A program made the position numbers and the translations under genes. Below, in pieces: positions 8,338 to 18,044 of a stretch of 64,000 nt of DNA; the first letter of the stretch is position 1, and every line of letters begins with the position of its first letter. Origin of the DNA: Chryseobacterium sp. ERMR1:04. Its GTDB lineage: Bacteria > Bacteroidota > Bacteroidia > Flavobacteriales > Weeksellaceae. Location of the stretch: positions 434,001 to 498,000 of the forward strand of contig NZ_LIRF01000003.1 of NCBI RefSeq assembly GCF_001297705.1, read 5' to 3'. The notes below the pieces were generated by a model. The model worked only from the letters and a program-made list of their open reading frames with translations, had not been told where the DNA came from and made no database searches.

Positions 8338-9183
8338 TTATTGTTTCAAATAATTGATGATTCCTATCACATCATCTTTTCCGAAACCTGCATCATGAGC
8401 AGATTGGTAAGTTTCTATCAACGTTTTAGATAAAGGAAAATCTGCTCCGGCATCTTTTGCTAAGAGAATGTCTTTTAACATCAAATCTAAAGCAAATGCA
8501 GGCGCATAAGTATCATTGATCAACAATGGGGTTTTTATTTTGGTAGCACCGCTTCCGCTAGCACTTTCATTGATGATATCGAGCATATCTTTACGTTCAA
8601 TTCCTAATTTGTCTGACAGTAAAATAGTTTCTGCCAGCCCCTGATAAATTGTGGAGATGAAATAATTAATAGACAGTTTCGCCGCAATTCCTTTTCCGTT
8701 TTCACCGAGATGCTTGATCTCTTTTCCTAATTTCTGAAAATAAGGTTCTGCACGTTGGAGATCTTTTTCATTGCCTCCTACCATAATGATCAGTGTTCCG
8801 TCAGCTGCAGGTTTTGTACTTCCGGCAACAGGCGCGTCTATAAATGAAGCTTCTTTGATGATAACTGCGGCGGCTAATTTCTTGCTGGTTTCAGGAGAAA
8901 TCGTACTCATATCGATGAATAGTTTTCCTTGAATATCCAGGGTCAAAACTTCTTCATAGACTGCTTTCACAGCATCATCATTGGTCAACATCGTGAAAAT
9001 AACATCACTGTTTTTAACCAGTTCTGTTACGGTAGTAAAAACGGTAGATTTTTCTTTGAAATCCTCCGCTTTTTCAATCGTTCTATTGTAAACGGATAAT
9101 GGAAATCCTGCTTTTTCTAAATTTTTAGCCATCGGAAATCCCATGTTTCCCAATCCTATAAATCCTATTTTTTCGATACTCAT
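8338..9183 (-). CDS. NAD(P)-dependent beta-hydroxyacid dehydrogenase (HIBADH family)
   Basis: A 281-residue member of the 3-hydroxyisobutyrate / 6-phosphogluconate dehydrogenase-like family. Residues 7-15 form the Rossmann motif (GFIGLGNMG), DMSTISP is at 91-97, the substrate-binding motif DAPVAGS at 117-123, and the catalytic Lys is K169 in GIAAKLSIN. The C-terminal helical domain (LPLSKTLIETYQSAHDAGFG) is complete. The reaction is probably reversible reduction of a small beta-hydroxyacid or related aldehyde; the exact substrate is not visible. It lies 23 bases downstream of an aldo/keto reductase on the same strand and may be co-transcribed with it as part of a reductase group. Confidence 0.88.
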   Translation of the reverse strand: MSIEKIGFIGLGNMGFPMAKNLEKAGFPLSVYNRTIEKAEDFKEKSTVFTTVTELVKNSDVIFTMLTNDDAVKAVYEEVLTLDIQGKLFIDMSTISPETSKKLAAAVIIKEASFIDAPVAGSTKPAADGTLIIMVGGNEKDLQRAEPYFQKLGKEIKHLGENGKGIAAKLSINYFISTIYQGLAETILLSDKLGIERKDMLDIINESASGSGATKIKTPLLINDTYAPAFALDLMLKDILLAKDAGADFPLSKTLIETYQSAHDAGFGKDDVIGIINYLKQ

Positions 9184-9206
9184 TTTGTTTGTTTTTTTAA
9201 TTTTAA

Positions 9207-10049
9207 TTAAACAATATCCGGCCAGTTATTGGGTAATTCTCCACTGAAACCCATTTCCGGAATTTCATTGATCTGTTTGATTTCTTCAAGGCTTAATTCA
9301 AAATCAAAGATATTGATATTATCTTCAATTCTTTCGGGGGTAGTAGATTTCGGGATGGTAATCGTATCATGTTCAATACACCATCTCAAACAGATTTGAG
9401 AAACCGATTTATTGTGTTTTTCGGCAATAGATTTTAGTAATTCATTATCAAAAACTTTCCCTCTTGCCAATGGAGACCAAGCTTCGACAACAATTCCTTT
9501 GTCTTGAGAAAATTGGGTAACCTCAGGCTGCCAATATCCCGGGTGAAATTCTATCTGATTGATAGATGGCGTAACGTTGGCTGTCTTTGCTAAAGCCTCC
9601 AAATGCTCCTGCCAAAAATTGCTTACCCCGATGGATTTAATTTTTCCTTCTGCCTGAAGTTCTTCCATCGCACGCCAGGTTTCCGCATTTACTTCCTGCC
9701 AGTTGTCAAAATTCTTTTCGTTTGCGGGCCAATGGATCAGATACAGATCAATATAGTCCAAATCTAATTTTTGAAGTGATTCTTCAAATGCTTTTTTAGT
9801 GTTTTCATAGCCTAGATTGTCTCGCCAAACTTTGGTGGTTACAAAAATCTCTTCACGCGGAATTCCACTTTCTTTAATTCCTTTTCCTACCGCTGATTCG
9901 TTTTCATATCTGGCTGCGGTATCCAGCAATCTGTATCCTTTTTGTAAGGCTAATTTTACAGATGCAATACCTTCTTCCTCGGTTGCTTTATAGGTTCCAA
10001 AACCTATGGAGGGTAAGGTAAGTCCGTCGTTAAGGGTAATATATTTCAT
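9207..10049 (-). CDS. Aldo/keto reductase (AKR5-like)
   Basis: A 280-residue aldo/keto reductase of the 2,5-diketo-D-gluconate reductase / methylglyoxal reductase type. The catalytic tetrad is D43 and Y48 (LLDTAARYEN), K73 (TTKVW) and H106 (YLIHWP). The NADPH-binding IPKSTTPERIEDNINIFDF motif is near the C-terminus. It would reduce small aldehydes or ketones in the cytoplasm with NADPH. It is upstream of the HIBADH-family gene and downstream of a second, more distant aldo/keto reductase, all on the same strand. The 95-base upstream gap contains GCCTTTG-type words but no full promoter consensus. Confidence 0.9.
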   Translation of the reverse strand: MKYITLNDGLTLPSIGFGTYKATEEEGIASVKLALQKGYRLLDTAARYENESAVGKGIKESGIPREEIFVTTKVWRDNLGYENTKKAFEESLQKLDLDYIDLYLIHWPANEKNFDNWQEVNAETWRAMEELQAEGKIKSIGVSNFWQEHLEALAKTANVTPSINQIEFHPGYWQPEVTQFSQDKGIVVEAWSPLARGKVFDNELLKSIAEKHNKSVSQICLRWCIEHDTITIPKSTTPERIEDNINIFDFELSLEEIKQINEIPEMGFSGELPNNWPDIV

Positions 10050-10144
10050 TATAATGTATTGTTTGTATTAAATACATTACAAAGGCTTTATACAACGATT
10101 TGTTTGTGCCTTTGCAATATATTTTTATTATTTAAAATCAATGG

Positions 10145-11128
10145 TTAAAAAGCATTCACCAGATCATCGATGGTTTTCAATTCTTCTGTGCTTAATTTGA
10201 TGTTGATTGCTTCCGCATTTTGAACCGCCTGCTCTGCATTTCTAGCTCCGGCCAATGCAATCGTAATTCCTGGTCTTTCGATGGTCCAACGTAAAACTAA
10301 CTGACCTAAACTTGCATGATGCGCTTCTGCAATCGGTTTTATTTTAGCTAAAAGAACATTGGTTTTCTCAATAAATTCAGGTTTGAAATGCGCCAGATTG
10401 GCTCTATGGTCTCCTTCTTTAAATTTATAATCCGAATGAATTTTCCCTGTCAATAATCCTCTTTCTAATGGACTGTATGCCAAAATAGATTTGTTATTTT
10501 TAATACAATAAGGAACGGTTTCTGCTTCAATACCTCGGTTTACCATGCTGAACGGAATTTGATTTGAAACTAAATTCAACGTTTTTTCGGCTTCTGCCAT
10601 TTGTGCAGCGTTGTAGTTACAAACTCCTGCATGAAGTACTTTTCCTTGTTCGATCAACTTTGAAACGGCTTCAAAAGTTTCATCAATAGGCGTGGTAGAA
10701 TCCGGCCAGTGAATTTGATACAGATCAATATAATCTGTTCCCAATCTCTTTAAACTCTGCTCACATTCATAGATGATGCTTTCTTTTCCTGCATATTTGT
10801 AAACATCGATTGCGTCTCCGTTATTTTTAAAGCTGTTCATCGCAAAATCACCTTTTGCAAGATCCCAACGCATTCCAAATTTGGTTAAGATCTGAACTTT
10901 ATCTCTTGAAAACCCTTTGATGGCTTCCCCAACAATTTCTTCACTCACTCCCTGCCCATAAATAGGCGCTGTATCAATGGAAGTTACTCCAACTTCATAC
11001 GATGCTTTGATGGCCTCAATGGCTTCGTTTCTGTCTGTGCTTCCCCACATCCAACCTCCGGCAGCCCAAGCTCCAAAAGTGATTGCTGAAACTTCTAAAT
11101 CGCTGTTTCCTAATTTTCTGTATTCCAT
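10145..11128 (-). CDS. Aldo/keto reductase
   Basis: A 327-residue aldo/keto reductase. The tetrad is D52 and Y57 (SIDTAPIYGQG), K83 (LTKFG) and H140 (LYQIHWPD). The ending (IALAGARNAEQAVQNAEA) is the usual cofactor-binding segment. It belongs to the broad YhdN/Tas-like group and shares little beyond the fold with its neighbour at 9.2 kb. It is divergent from an AraC regulator, with a palindrome in the shared gap, so regulation by that regulator is a reasonable inference. The physiological substrate is unknown; aldehyde detoxification is the usual guess. Confidence 0.9.
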   Translation of the reverse strand: MEYRKLGNSDLEVSAITFGAWAAGGWMWGSTDRNEAIEAIKASYEVGVTSIDTAPIYGQGVSEEIVGEAIKGFSRDKVQILTKFGMRWDLAKGDFAMNSFKNNGDAIDVYKYAGKESIIYECEQSLKRLGTDYIDLYQIHWPDSTTPIDETFEAVSKLIEQGKVLHAGVCNYNAAQMAEAEKTLNLVSNQIPFSMVNRGIEAETVPYCIKNNKSILAYSPLERGLLTGKIHSDYKFKEGDHRANLAHFKPEFIEKTNVLLAKIKPIAEAHHASLGQLVLRWTIERPGITIALAGARNAEQAVQNAEAINIKLSTEELKTIDDLVNAF

Positions 11129-11160
11129 CTATTTTTTATCTAATGATTAAAAGAAATTAA

Positions 11161-11182
11161 TCTTAAAAGTACTATTTTAAGA
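11161..11182. promoter_or_regulatory. Palindrome between divergent reductase and AraC genes
   Basis: TCTTAAAA and TTTTAAGA form perfect 8-base arms around GTACTA. It lies 32 bases upstream of the reductase start and 85 bases upstream of the AraC-type gene, so it could be an operator. AT-rich palindromes arise easily in this genome, hence modest confidence. Confidence 0.4.
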
Positions 11183-11266
11183 TCTCTATAAAGTCTTATA
11201 CAAATTTTGGCAAAAAAAATCAATTTTAGCTTGTAGAAATCGTTTAACATGTTGTAATTTTAAGAG

Positions 11267-12106
11267 ATGAAACGAAAACAGTTTGAACCTTTAGAAATAG
11301 ATACTTTTGAAACTTCTGTCTTTCCATTTCCCAAACACAGCCATACGTATTATGAAATGATCTATATTTTCAAAGGCTGCGGAAATCATCATATCAACCA
11401 AATTGTGATTCCTTACAAAGCGGGAGACCTATATTTGATCTCTCCCGATGATGAACACTACTTTGATGTCAAGAAATCAACCAGGTTTTGCTTTATCAAG
11501 TTCAACGACAGTTATTTTGAAAGCAATAAGCATCTTTCTCCCGATAATCTGACGACGGCGTCGCCAACGGACATTATGCGAAACCCTTTGCTGAAGGAAG
11601 AAAAACTGATCTTTGATGAGCCTTGCAAAACGATCTTAAGAAAGACGGTTGAAAATATTATCGAATACAATAGTTTTTGTAAAGTTTCGGATTCACCCAT
11701 TATCTTTTTTCAGGTTTTGTCTTTGTTTGGATTAATTCGTGAAGCTTCCGCTAAATTCTTAAAAGTGAATCTAGATCATGCTGCACTGAGAAAAGATGAT
11801 TTAATCTCCTATATTCATCAAAATATTTACCATCCTGAAAAGATTAGAATAGGCATTATTTCAGATCATTTTAATATCTCCAATACCTATTTTGGGGCTT
11901 ATTTTAAACGAAATTTTGATGTTTCCTACCGAAAATACGTTACCGATTATAAGCTGAAATTAATTGAAAGAAGAATAGAATCCGGACAAATGACGATGAA
12001 GCAAATTGCGTATGAATTCGGATTTACAGATGAAAGCCATTTAACGAATTACTTTAAAAAACAAACCAGTATAAGCCCGACGGATTATAAATTTCAGTTG
12101 GTTTAA
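11267..12106 (+). CDS. AraC-family transcriptional regulator (cupin sensor)
   Basis: A 279-residue regulator. The N-terminal half is a cupin-like sensor (FPKHSHTYYEMIYIFKGCGN, then YKAGDLYLISPDDEHYF). The C-terminal ~100 residues are a double HTH: IRIGIISDHFNISNTYFGAYF and MTMKQIAYEFGFTDESHLTN with the signature ending YFKKQTSISPTDYKFQ. It is transcribed divergently from the aldo/keto reductase at 10.1 kb and may control it. The effector is unknown. Confidence 0.9.
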   Translation: MKRKQFEPLEIDTFETSVFPFPKHSHTYYEMIYIFKGCGNHHINQIVIPYKAGDLYLISPDDEHYFDVKKSTRFCFIKFNDSYFESNKHLSPDNLTTASPTDIMRNPLLKEEKLIFDEPCKTILRKTVENIIEYNSFCKVSDSPIIFFQVLSLFGLIREASAKFLKVNLDHAALRKDDLISYIHQNIYHPEKIRIGIISDHFNISNTYFGAYFKRNFDVSYRKYVTDYKLKLIERRIESGQMTMKQIAYEFGFTDESHLTNYFKKQTSISPTDYKFQLV

Positions 12107-12182
12107 TTTTTCATAGTTGGCTTTTCGTAAAGGTGCAAGGATTTGATTTCTTCTGGAATGTAGAATAAGCATTAAAATTCAT

Positions 12183-12345
12183 TTTTAAACGCAAAGTTTT
12201 AATATGAAAATGTGTCATTTTTAGGAAGCAAAGAAATGCGACAAAGTCGCTGATGAAGGCTGCTTCTTAAGAATCAATTATATTGATTCCTTTCTTTGCT
12301 CCCTTAAATAAGGAGAATTAAAAATAAATCTTTGCGTTAAAAAAG
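12183..12345. repeat. Nested inverted repeat (family B, GCAAAG type)
   Basis: Outer arms AAACGCAAAG and CTTTGCGTT enclose inner arms GGAAGCAAAGAAA and TTTCTTTGCTCCC. The same GCAAAG-rich design recurs at 17.9, 19.1-19.4, 38.4-38.8 and 50.3 kb. It fills most of the 346-base gap between two convergent genes; no gene is seen in that gap. Confidence 0.65.
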
Positions 12346-12404
12346 TCAATGTTTTTTTTGGTGAGGAATTGAGAGGTTCAGAGTTCTATTTTAATTGAAA
12401 CATT

Positions 12405-12436
12405 AAAAGTCCCAAACAATTACGTTCAGGACTTTT
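12405..12436 (-). terminator. Hairpin after the phospholipase gene
   Basis: AAAAGTCC and GGACTTTT form a perfect 8-base stem just beyond the phospholipase stop codon, with a weak T-run after it on the minus strand. It is a likely terminator for that gene. Confidence 0.6.
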
Positions 12437-12452
12437 GAATACCATTTTCAAC

Positions 12453-13664
12453 CTATTTTTTCTTACAGTTTTTGGGAGAATTCGCAGGATTACATCTTGC
12501 CGTTTCACCTCCGGGAAGTGTTACAAAATAATCTGTTCCGTACGTATTTCCTTTTTTGAAGAAATCGGTGGAAACAATTTGAGCTCCGCTACTAAAGGCT
12601 GCTTTTTCCCTTGTTCTGTCGTTCACCTTTGCTTCGTACGTTTCTATATCCGATCGGGTTCTTACCAAATATCCTTCTTTTACCGACTTCTGAATTTCAT
12701 TCTGTCTTACAATCGCATTATCATACAATATAAAAGCGGAATAATCTTTTCCGGGGGTAGATTCTATAAACATCATTCTTCCTTTAAGACTTGGATGTTC
12801 TGCCAGGTAAGGAGATTCATTATTGCTGATTCCTGCGCTGGACGGCAAGAGGATAAATACAAACTTTCCTTTTGCATCATTCACTGTTGGCCAATTGTTA
12901 TGAAGAACAGCTTCGTTTAACGTTTTATATTTTCCTTTAACATCATCAGGCGTAATGATCTTTTCTCTTCCCAAGACAGCAAGTACTTCCTGATCCAGAT
13001 CATCAAATGCTTTTTTATCAAATTTCAAGACTTCTGCGGAATTGGGTAAAATTGGCATTCCTGAATCTTTAGCTTCAATTTGAATGAAGATCGGAATGTG
13101 ATCAGGGTTTTTATCAGACCAATCTTTTAAAGCCTGAAGTGCCTTCTTTAAAGTCGTGTAGTGGGTTCTGAAATCAATATCTGCAATATGCATTACTTTA
13201 AAACCTGGTTTATCCAGATCTTCCGTAGAAAAAGGAGCAAGGTCTGTTACGCCTTGTTTTTTCAACATTTCATACGCTGCGGGTTTGTTGAATCTGTTTC
13301 CTGTAGGATCGTAATACACATCTATTTCGAGATTTCTTAAGCCTGCATTCAGTTGTTCATTAAAATCGGGGTGATTGTAGTTCAGGGCTTCGGAGAAATC
13401 TAATCCGTTCGGGTGATATTCCTGAAATTTTTCTTTTTCGGATGGCGACATGTTGTCAAAAAAAGAATTCTTGAACTTTTCCATGATGCCTGTTGCTAGT
13501 TTAATCACTTTCGGATCTACAGGTTTCGCATAGCTGTTGTGGGTTCCCAAGACCTGAATCTGATTGATCTTTAAGTCTTTCGGATAAGCGCTGAATTCTT
13601 TTTTATGTTGGCCTATAGCCATAGCTGATAGCAATCCGAAGGTGGATAGTATTATTTTTTTCAT
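12453..13664 (-). CDS. Secreted Ca2+-dependent PI-specific phospholipase C-like protein
   Basis: A 403-residue protein with a signal peptide (MKKIILSTFGLLSAMAIG). It matches the calcium-dependent PI-PLC group: catalytic H42 in LGTHNSY, metal-site residues in LRNLEIDVYYD (E113, D115) and the second His H159 in FKVMHIADIDF. IFIQIEAKDSG supplies another acidic strand. The C-terminus carries a Cys pair (ARCNPANSPKNCKKK). It would be exported to the periplasm or surface and cleave phosphoinositide-type or related glycerophospholipids; true substrate specificity is not visible. The gene lies 15 bases downstream of a TonB-dependent receptor on the same strand, suggesting a scavenging pair. Confidence 0.85.
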   Translation of the reverse strand: MKKIILSTFGLLSAMAIGQHKKEFSAYPKDLKINQIQVLGTHNSYAKPVDPKVIKLATGIMEKFKNSFFDNMSPSEKEKFQEYHPNGLDFSEALNYNHPDFNEQLNAGLRNLEIDVYYDPTGNRFNKPAAYEMLKKQGVTDLAPFSTEDLDKPGFKVMHIADIDFRTHYTTLKKALQALKDWSDKNPDHIPIFIQIEAKDSGMPILPNSAEVLKFDKKAFDDLDQEVLAVLGREKIITPDDVKGKYKTLNEAVLHNNWPTVNDAKGKFVFILLPSSAGISNNESPYLAEHPSLKGRMMFIESTPGKDYSAFILYDNAIVRQNEIQKSVKEGYLVRTRSDIETYEAKVNDRTREKAAFSSGAQIVSTDFFKKGNTYGTDYFVTLPGGETARCNPANSPKNCKKK

Positions 13665-13679
13665 GTTGAAATATTTAAA

Positions 13680-16548
13680 TTAAAAGTTGAATGAAACTCC
13701 CATTTGTCCACGGAAGCCTGTATAGGAAACACTTTCTGTTCTTGCCTGTTCTCCGTGATAAAACCTGTTGGGTTCGTTTAAAAGATTATTAAGTTCTACA
13801 AACAATCTTACTTTTTTTGAAAGAGCATATGAAGCTGTAGTATCGAGGGTAAAGTTTTTATCAAACCACTGATAATGTTCTGGCCCTGCCAAAGAACGGA
13901 TGGCATTCAGGTATTTTCCTTTATAATTTCCGGCAAGTCGTATCATGAATTTATCTGTTTCATAAAAAATACTTACGTTGAAAATATGTTTGGCCTGTTT
14001 AGGTAGAGTAGTCTCAATTTTCTCTAATACGATTCCGTTCTGATATACGGGAATTTCTGTTTTTGAATCTACAAAAGTATAGTTCCCTTCCAATCCGAAA
14101 TGTTGCAATATGCCCGGCAATTCTGTAAAACGTTTACTGAAATTAGCTTCCAGCCCAAACAACCAGCCTCCTTCTAAATTACTGGGCGAAATTTTAAGAT
14201 AGGTAAGTCCGTTTCGCTGTTCCGTTGTTTGATCCTGATAAATGATATTGCTCAATCTTTTATAGAAACTTCCGACAGAGATAATTCCTAAATTAGAAAA
14301 ATACTTTTCAAACATCAAATCAAAACTATTAGCGTAAGTCGGCTTTAAACCTGCGTTTCCTTCTGTAATTGTTTGAAGTGCATCGTTGATCTGTAACCCG
14401 GGATTGAGATCGCTAAAATCCGGTCTTGCAAATGATCGGGTATAAGAAGCTCTGAAAATTGTATTATCATCCAGATTATACTTCATATTCACCATAGGTA
14501 AGAAAGCGTTGTACTTGTTTTCCTTTTGTACAGGTTCTGCTGTTGCCGTATTTCCTTGCTGTACCACACGGTTTCCTTTGAAATTGGTAACGTTATATTC
14601 ATTTCTGAAACCTCCAATCACCGTAAATTTTTCAGTAAGTCTGAAATTTCCCATCAAATAAGCAGAATACACATTTTCCTTTCCTGAATAAGAGGAAGCC
14701 AGATTACTTGCTGTATTTGCTCCCTGCACATTAGTCATCGTATGATTGGCCATGAAATCAGGGTTGTACATTTGATCGATCTGACCGTTGGTGATTTGAT
14801 TGATCAACACATTATTGTAAGGATTCCCTAAAGGATTAAGGATTCCCTAAAGGATTAAGAAATCCACCGTTGTACGGAAAATCCACGGTCTGTAGCTGAT
14901 TGAGATATACCAAAGGCGCAGCTCCCGGAATTCCCAATAGTTTGGAAGGCATCCATGCATACACACTTGACGTGAAAGTTTTATCTTTATTAATGAGCTT
15001 TCCTCCCGCTTTTAAATTGATATTATCATTCAATTTATAATTAAAGTTGAATTGCGCTCTGTAATCTCTTTCGCTGTTTTTATTTCGGCTGATAATGTTT
15101 TGATATAAATACAGTTTAGAAGCATCTAAATTATTAAGATTATGGGGTAAGACAACATCAGAAGCATCTCCGACACCGTCGGGAGAATCCATTGCTAGAT
15201 ATTTCAGTCCGTCACTTGAAAGATTTCCATAGGTCATATCCTGCCTGAAAAGGACAATAGGATAGCCTCTTTCATCTTTGCTTACATTTTTAGGGGAATT
15301 AAATTCAAAGCTTGATTTTGAATTCACTAAAGACCAATCCAGTTTTAATTTATCCGATAATTTGTGTTCACCTCCAACATCAAAAGAGTAGAGATCTGTA
15401 ATGTAATCTGCATGTCTGGCCTGTAGCTGAACATTTTTTGTATTAAAATTAAAATAAGATTCTCTTACCGTCTGCTGATCAAGGTACTGACTGTATAATC
15501 CTTTGAAATAAAGCTTATTGTTTTTATTGATCTGATAATCCAGCGCGCCATTGAACCCTAAGGTTCTTCTTTGCGCAATATAATCTCTTAATTGTAGTTG
15601 ATTGATTGCAAAAGATTTTGTCTTGTCTTTATTGTTGAAATCATATACCATCTGGAAATTATCAATTCCGGTATCTCGATTCCATATCACCGCAGACGTG
15701 ATGAATTTTAATTTATCGGTGATCTTATTTCCATAGACTACCGATGCATTATAGCTCGGCGATTGAGATTGATTAACATAACCTCCTGCTAGATTTACCG
15801 AAAAGGTTTCTTTATTTACTGCCGTTTTGGTAATAAAATCAATAGTTCCTCCGATGGCATCTCCATCCATGTCGGGAGTTAAGGTCTTAGATAATTTTAC
15901 ATACTGGATTAATTCTGAAGGGAAAATATCCATTTGCAATCCTCTGTTAGCATTATCTCCACTGGCGCTGGGCATTCTGTTTCCGTTAAGCGTAGATGAG
16001 CTCCATTGAATAGGTGTTCCTCGTACGGCAGCAAATCTACCTTCGCCCATATCTCTTTCGATGGTTACGGCGGGTAATCTTTGGATCGCTTCTGCGGCAT
16101 TTCGATCCGGTAATTTTCCAATTGCATCTGACGCGAGCACATCAGAAATATTTTCAGAATTCTTTTTAATATTTAAGGCTCTGGCTTGGGAAGGTTTATA
16201 AGCAGAAGTAATGGTAACGCCTTCAATACTCTTTACTTTTTCTCTGTTTTCTAAGACAATAACTCCTACATCAGCTATTTTCGGATTTGCAGAAGCTTCA
16301 ATAACAATCGTTTTATCAGCATATCCTTCATAGGTTACGATAATAGACGTATATCCTTCAGGAACGGTAATGTTAAAATTCCCTTGATTGTCTGTGAGAA
16401 CAAAAGTTTTGTTGTCATTCGTTAGAACTTTCGCCTGAGGAAGTCTTCCTTGTGAATCTTCCACTTTTCCGCTTACCTGAATCTGGGCATAAGATTGTAT
16501 GGAAGCAAAGAAAAGGGCAACAGCCAAAGTCGATGTTAGTTTTTTCAT
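13680..16548 (-). pseudogene. TonB-dependent receptor interrupted by a 19-bp tandem duplication
   Basis: Two frames together make one outer-membrane receptor. The N-terminal frame (14836-16548, 570 codons) has a signal peptide ending SYAQ, a carboxypeptidase-like regulatory domain (VSGKVEDSQGRLPQAKV) and a plug (NAAEAIQRLPAVTIERDMGE to DMDGDAIGGTIDF). The C-terminal frame (from GTG at 14810) holds the rest of the barrel and ends GQMGVSFNF. At 14821-14858 a 19-base unit is present twice, shifting the frame to an early TAA. With one copy the frame reads GFLNPLGNPYNNVLINQ and gives 949 residues (2850 coding bases), normal for the family. As it stands the gene makes a truncated barrel. It is probably co-expressed with the phospholipase gene downstream. 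Confidence 0.9.
14821..14858. repeat. Perfect 19-bp tandem duplication inside a receptor gene
   Basis: GGATTCCCTAAAGGATTAA occurs twice without a gap. Nineteen is not a multiple of three, so the second copy destroys the receptor frame. The unit itself contains GGATT twice, which would help slippage. Confidence 0.95.
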
Positions 16549-16711
16549 TTTTACAGGTACAGTTTGATTTGCTGCAAAACTATTCCGACTTTCATTTTTA
16601 AAAGTTCATTTAGATTGAGATGAACTTATTTCCATGAATTGAACTTTTAATTAATTGATAAACAGTGTTTTGGCTTGTTTTAATTATTTGTTAACAGATT
16701 ACTGTTCAATA

Positions 16712-17815
16712 CTAAATCTGTGGGGTTATTAGTTTTTCTTCAAGTATTTTTTTTCGGTAATCATTAGGATTTACTCCAGTTTCCTGTTTGAAATATTTAT
16801 AAAAAGTAGCCTTCGATCTGAATCCGCATTGGTAATACAATTCACTGATTTGGAGATCAGGTTTTTGATTGATTTGTTCAATAAATTCTTCGATTCGGTA
16901 TTTATTGATAAGATCGTAGAAAGTGGTTTCAAGACCTTCAGAAATACATTGAGACAGATGATTCTTAGAAATATGGATCATGTTCGAAATATCTTCCAAG
17001 TTTAAATCTTCTTTCGTGTATATTTTTTTGTTTTTTAAAAGCTCGATCAATCGGTTATTGGTATTTGTGATATAGTCTTTACTCAGGACAGACGTTTTGT
17101 ACTTTGTATTTTTTTTAGCATCGATTATGATATCAAGAGCTTCAACAACAACCATGTTTTCATTTTTTTTCTGAATATGGAGAGGTTGTCTTTCTATTTG
17201 ATTTAATCTGATCAAAAAAGCAAACTGAATAAAAAAGGAGAGGGTGTAAATGGTTCTCAATAGTTCTTTATCTAGAAGTTTTGCATAATGACAAATAGCA
17301 TATAAGATCACTAAAGAAAGAACGAAACCTATAAACTTGATAAACAGTTTTTGAAATGCATTTTCACGATCTCTATGCCTAATCTGTGCAATCAAAGTCG
17401 CAATCAGGTAACCCGCCCAGTACAACGGATACAGTTTAAAGATCCATAAATAAAACTGATGAAAACTCTGAGATTCCGAGCCTATAAAAAGAACAATAAT
17501 ATTACAGATAAAGACTACGAAAAAAAGGACAAAATGGAGATACTGTTTCCAAGTATTGGTGTGTTGAAGTAAATATCTGCCCGCTAAAAACAAAAGCGGA
17601 CCTTTTAGAAGTCTGAAGCTTGACGGATATTGGTCTATCAGAAAAGTGCTTTTATTCCCAAAACTAAAAATAAAGTATTCGCAAAGGAAATCTAATGTGA
17701 TGGTTACAATATAAAGAATTAAAAAAATATTCTTCTTGGAATTATCTCTTTTAATTAAAAAAAAGGAGAGTATGGCTTCTAAAATTACCGCTAAGAAAGC
17801 ACCAGAAATTTCCAT
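16712..17815 (-). CDS. AraC-family regulator with membrane-embedded N-terminus
   Basis: A 367-residue protein. About 200 N-terminal residues form seven or so hydrophobic segments (for example AVILEAILSFFLIK, IFLILYIVTITLDFL, LHFVLFFVVFICNIIVLFIG), followed by a cytoplasmic double HTH (EDLNLEDISNMIHISKNHLS and LQISELYYQCGFRSKATFYK) ending YFKQETGVNPNDYRKKI. This design, common in Flavobacteriia, suggests direct sensing of a membrane or periplasmic signal. It lies upstream of the broken receptor on the same strand, separated by 163 bases, and could regulate it. A short overlapping frame upstream (17751-17948) is not considered a gene. Confidence 0.88.
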   Translation of the reverse strand: MEISGAFLAVILEAILSFFLIKRDNSKKNIFLILYIVTITLDFLCEYFIFSFGNKSTFLIDQYPSSFRLLKGPLLFLAGRYLLQHTNTWKQYLHFVLFFVVFICNIIVLFIGSESQSFHQFYLWIFKLYPLYWAGYLIATLIAQIRHRDRENAFQKLFIKFIGFVLSLVILYAICHYAKLLDKELLRTIYTLSFFIQFAFLIRLNQIERQPLHIQKKNENMVVVEALDIIIDAKKNTKYKTSVLSKDYITNTNNRLIELLKNKKIYTKEDLNLEDISNMIHISKNHLSQCISEGLETTFYDLINKYRIEEFIEQINQKPDLQISELYYQCGFRSKATFYKYFKQETGVNPNDYRKKILEEKLITPQI

Positions 17816-17935
17816 AATTGATCAATAAAATTTTGCAGAAAAGTAGTCTTTTCCAACAAGAATTTATTGAATAATGAATTACGATTTTGTTAAATATATC
17901 TTGATTTATACTTGTATTTTGAATTGTTGGTTTTT

Positions 17936-17995
17936 TGCAAAGGCGCAAAGTTTTATAAAAAAATACTGTTGGTAAGGCGCAAGGATTTTATCGCA
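17936..17995. repeat. Family B repeat fragment
   Basis: GCAAAGGCGCAAAGTTTTAT followed by AAGGCGCAAGGATTTTATCG. The same two blocks occur at 19.13, 19.33-19.40 and 38.39 kb. It lies between two AraC-type genes on the same strand; the right arm seems absent, so this is a half element. Confidence 0.7.
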
Positions 17996-18044
17996 GATAA
18001 AATTGACTGTGATCCGTTCACTTTGTCATTCTCTAAGAAGTTAA

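Noticed and set aside
12435..12920. 161-codon frame on the plus strand
   Set aside because: It is fully antisense to the well-supported phospholipase gene, Cys/Phe-rich, and shows no family pattern.
17751..17948. 65-codon frame upstream of the membrane AraC gene
   Set aside because: It overlaps the true N-terminus in another frame and extends into a repeat; no protein features are seen.
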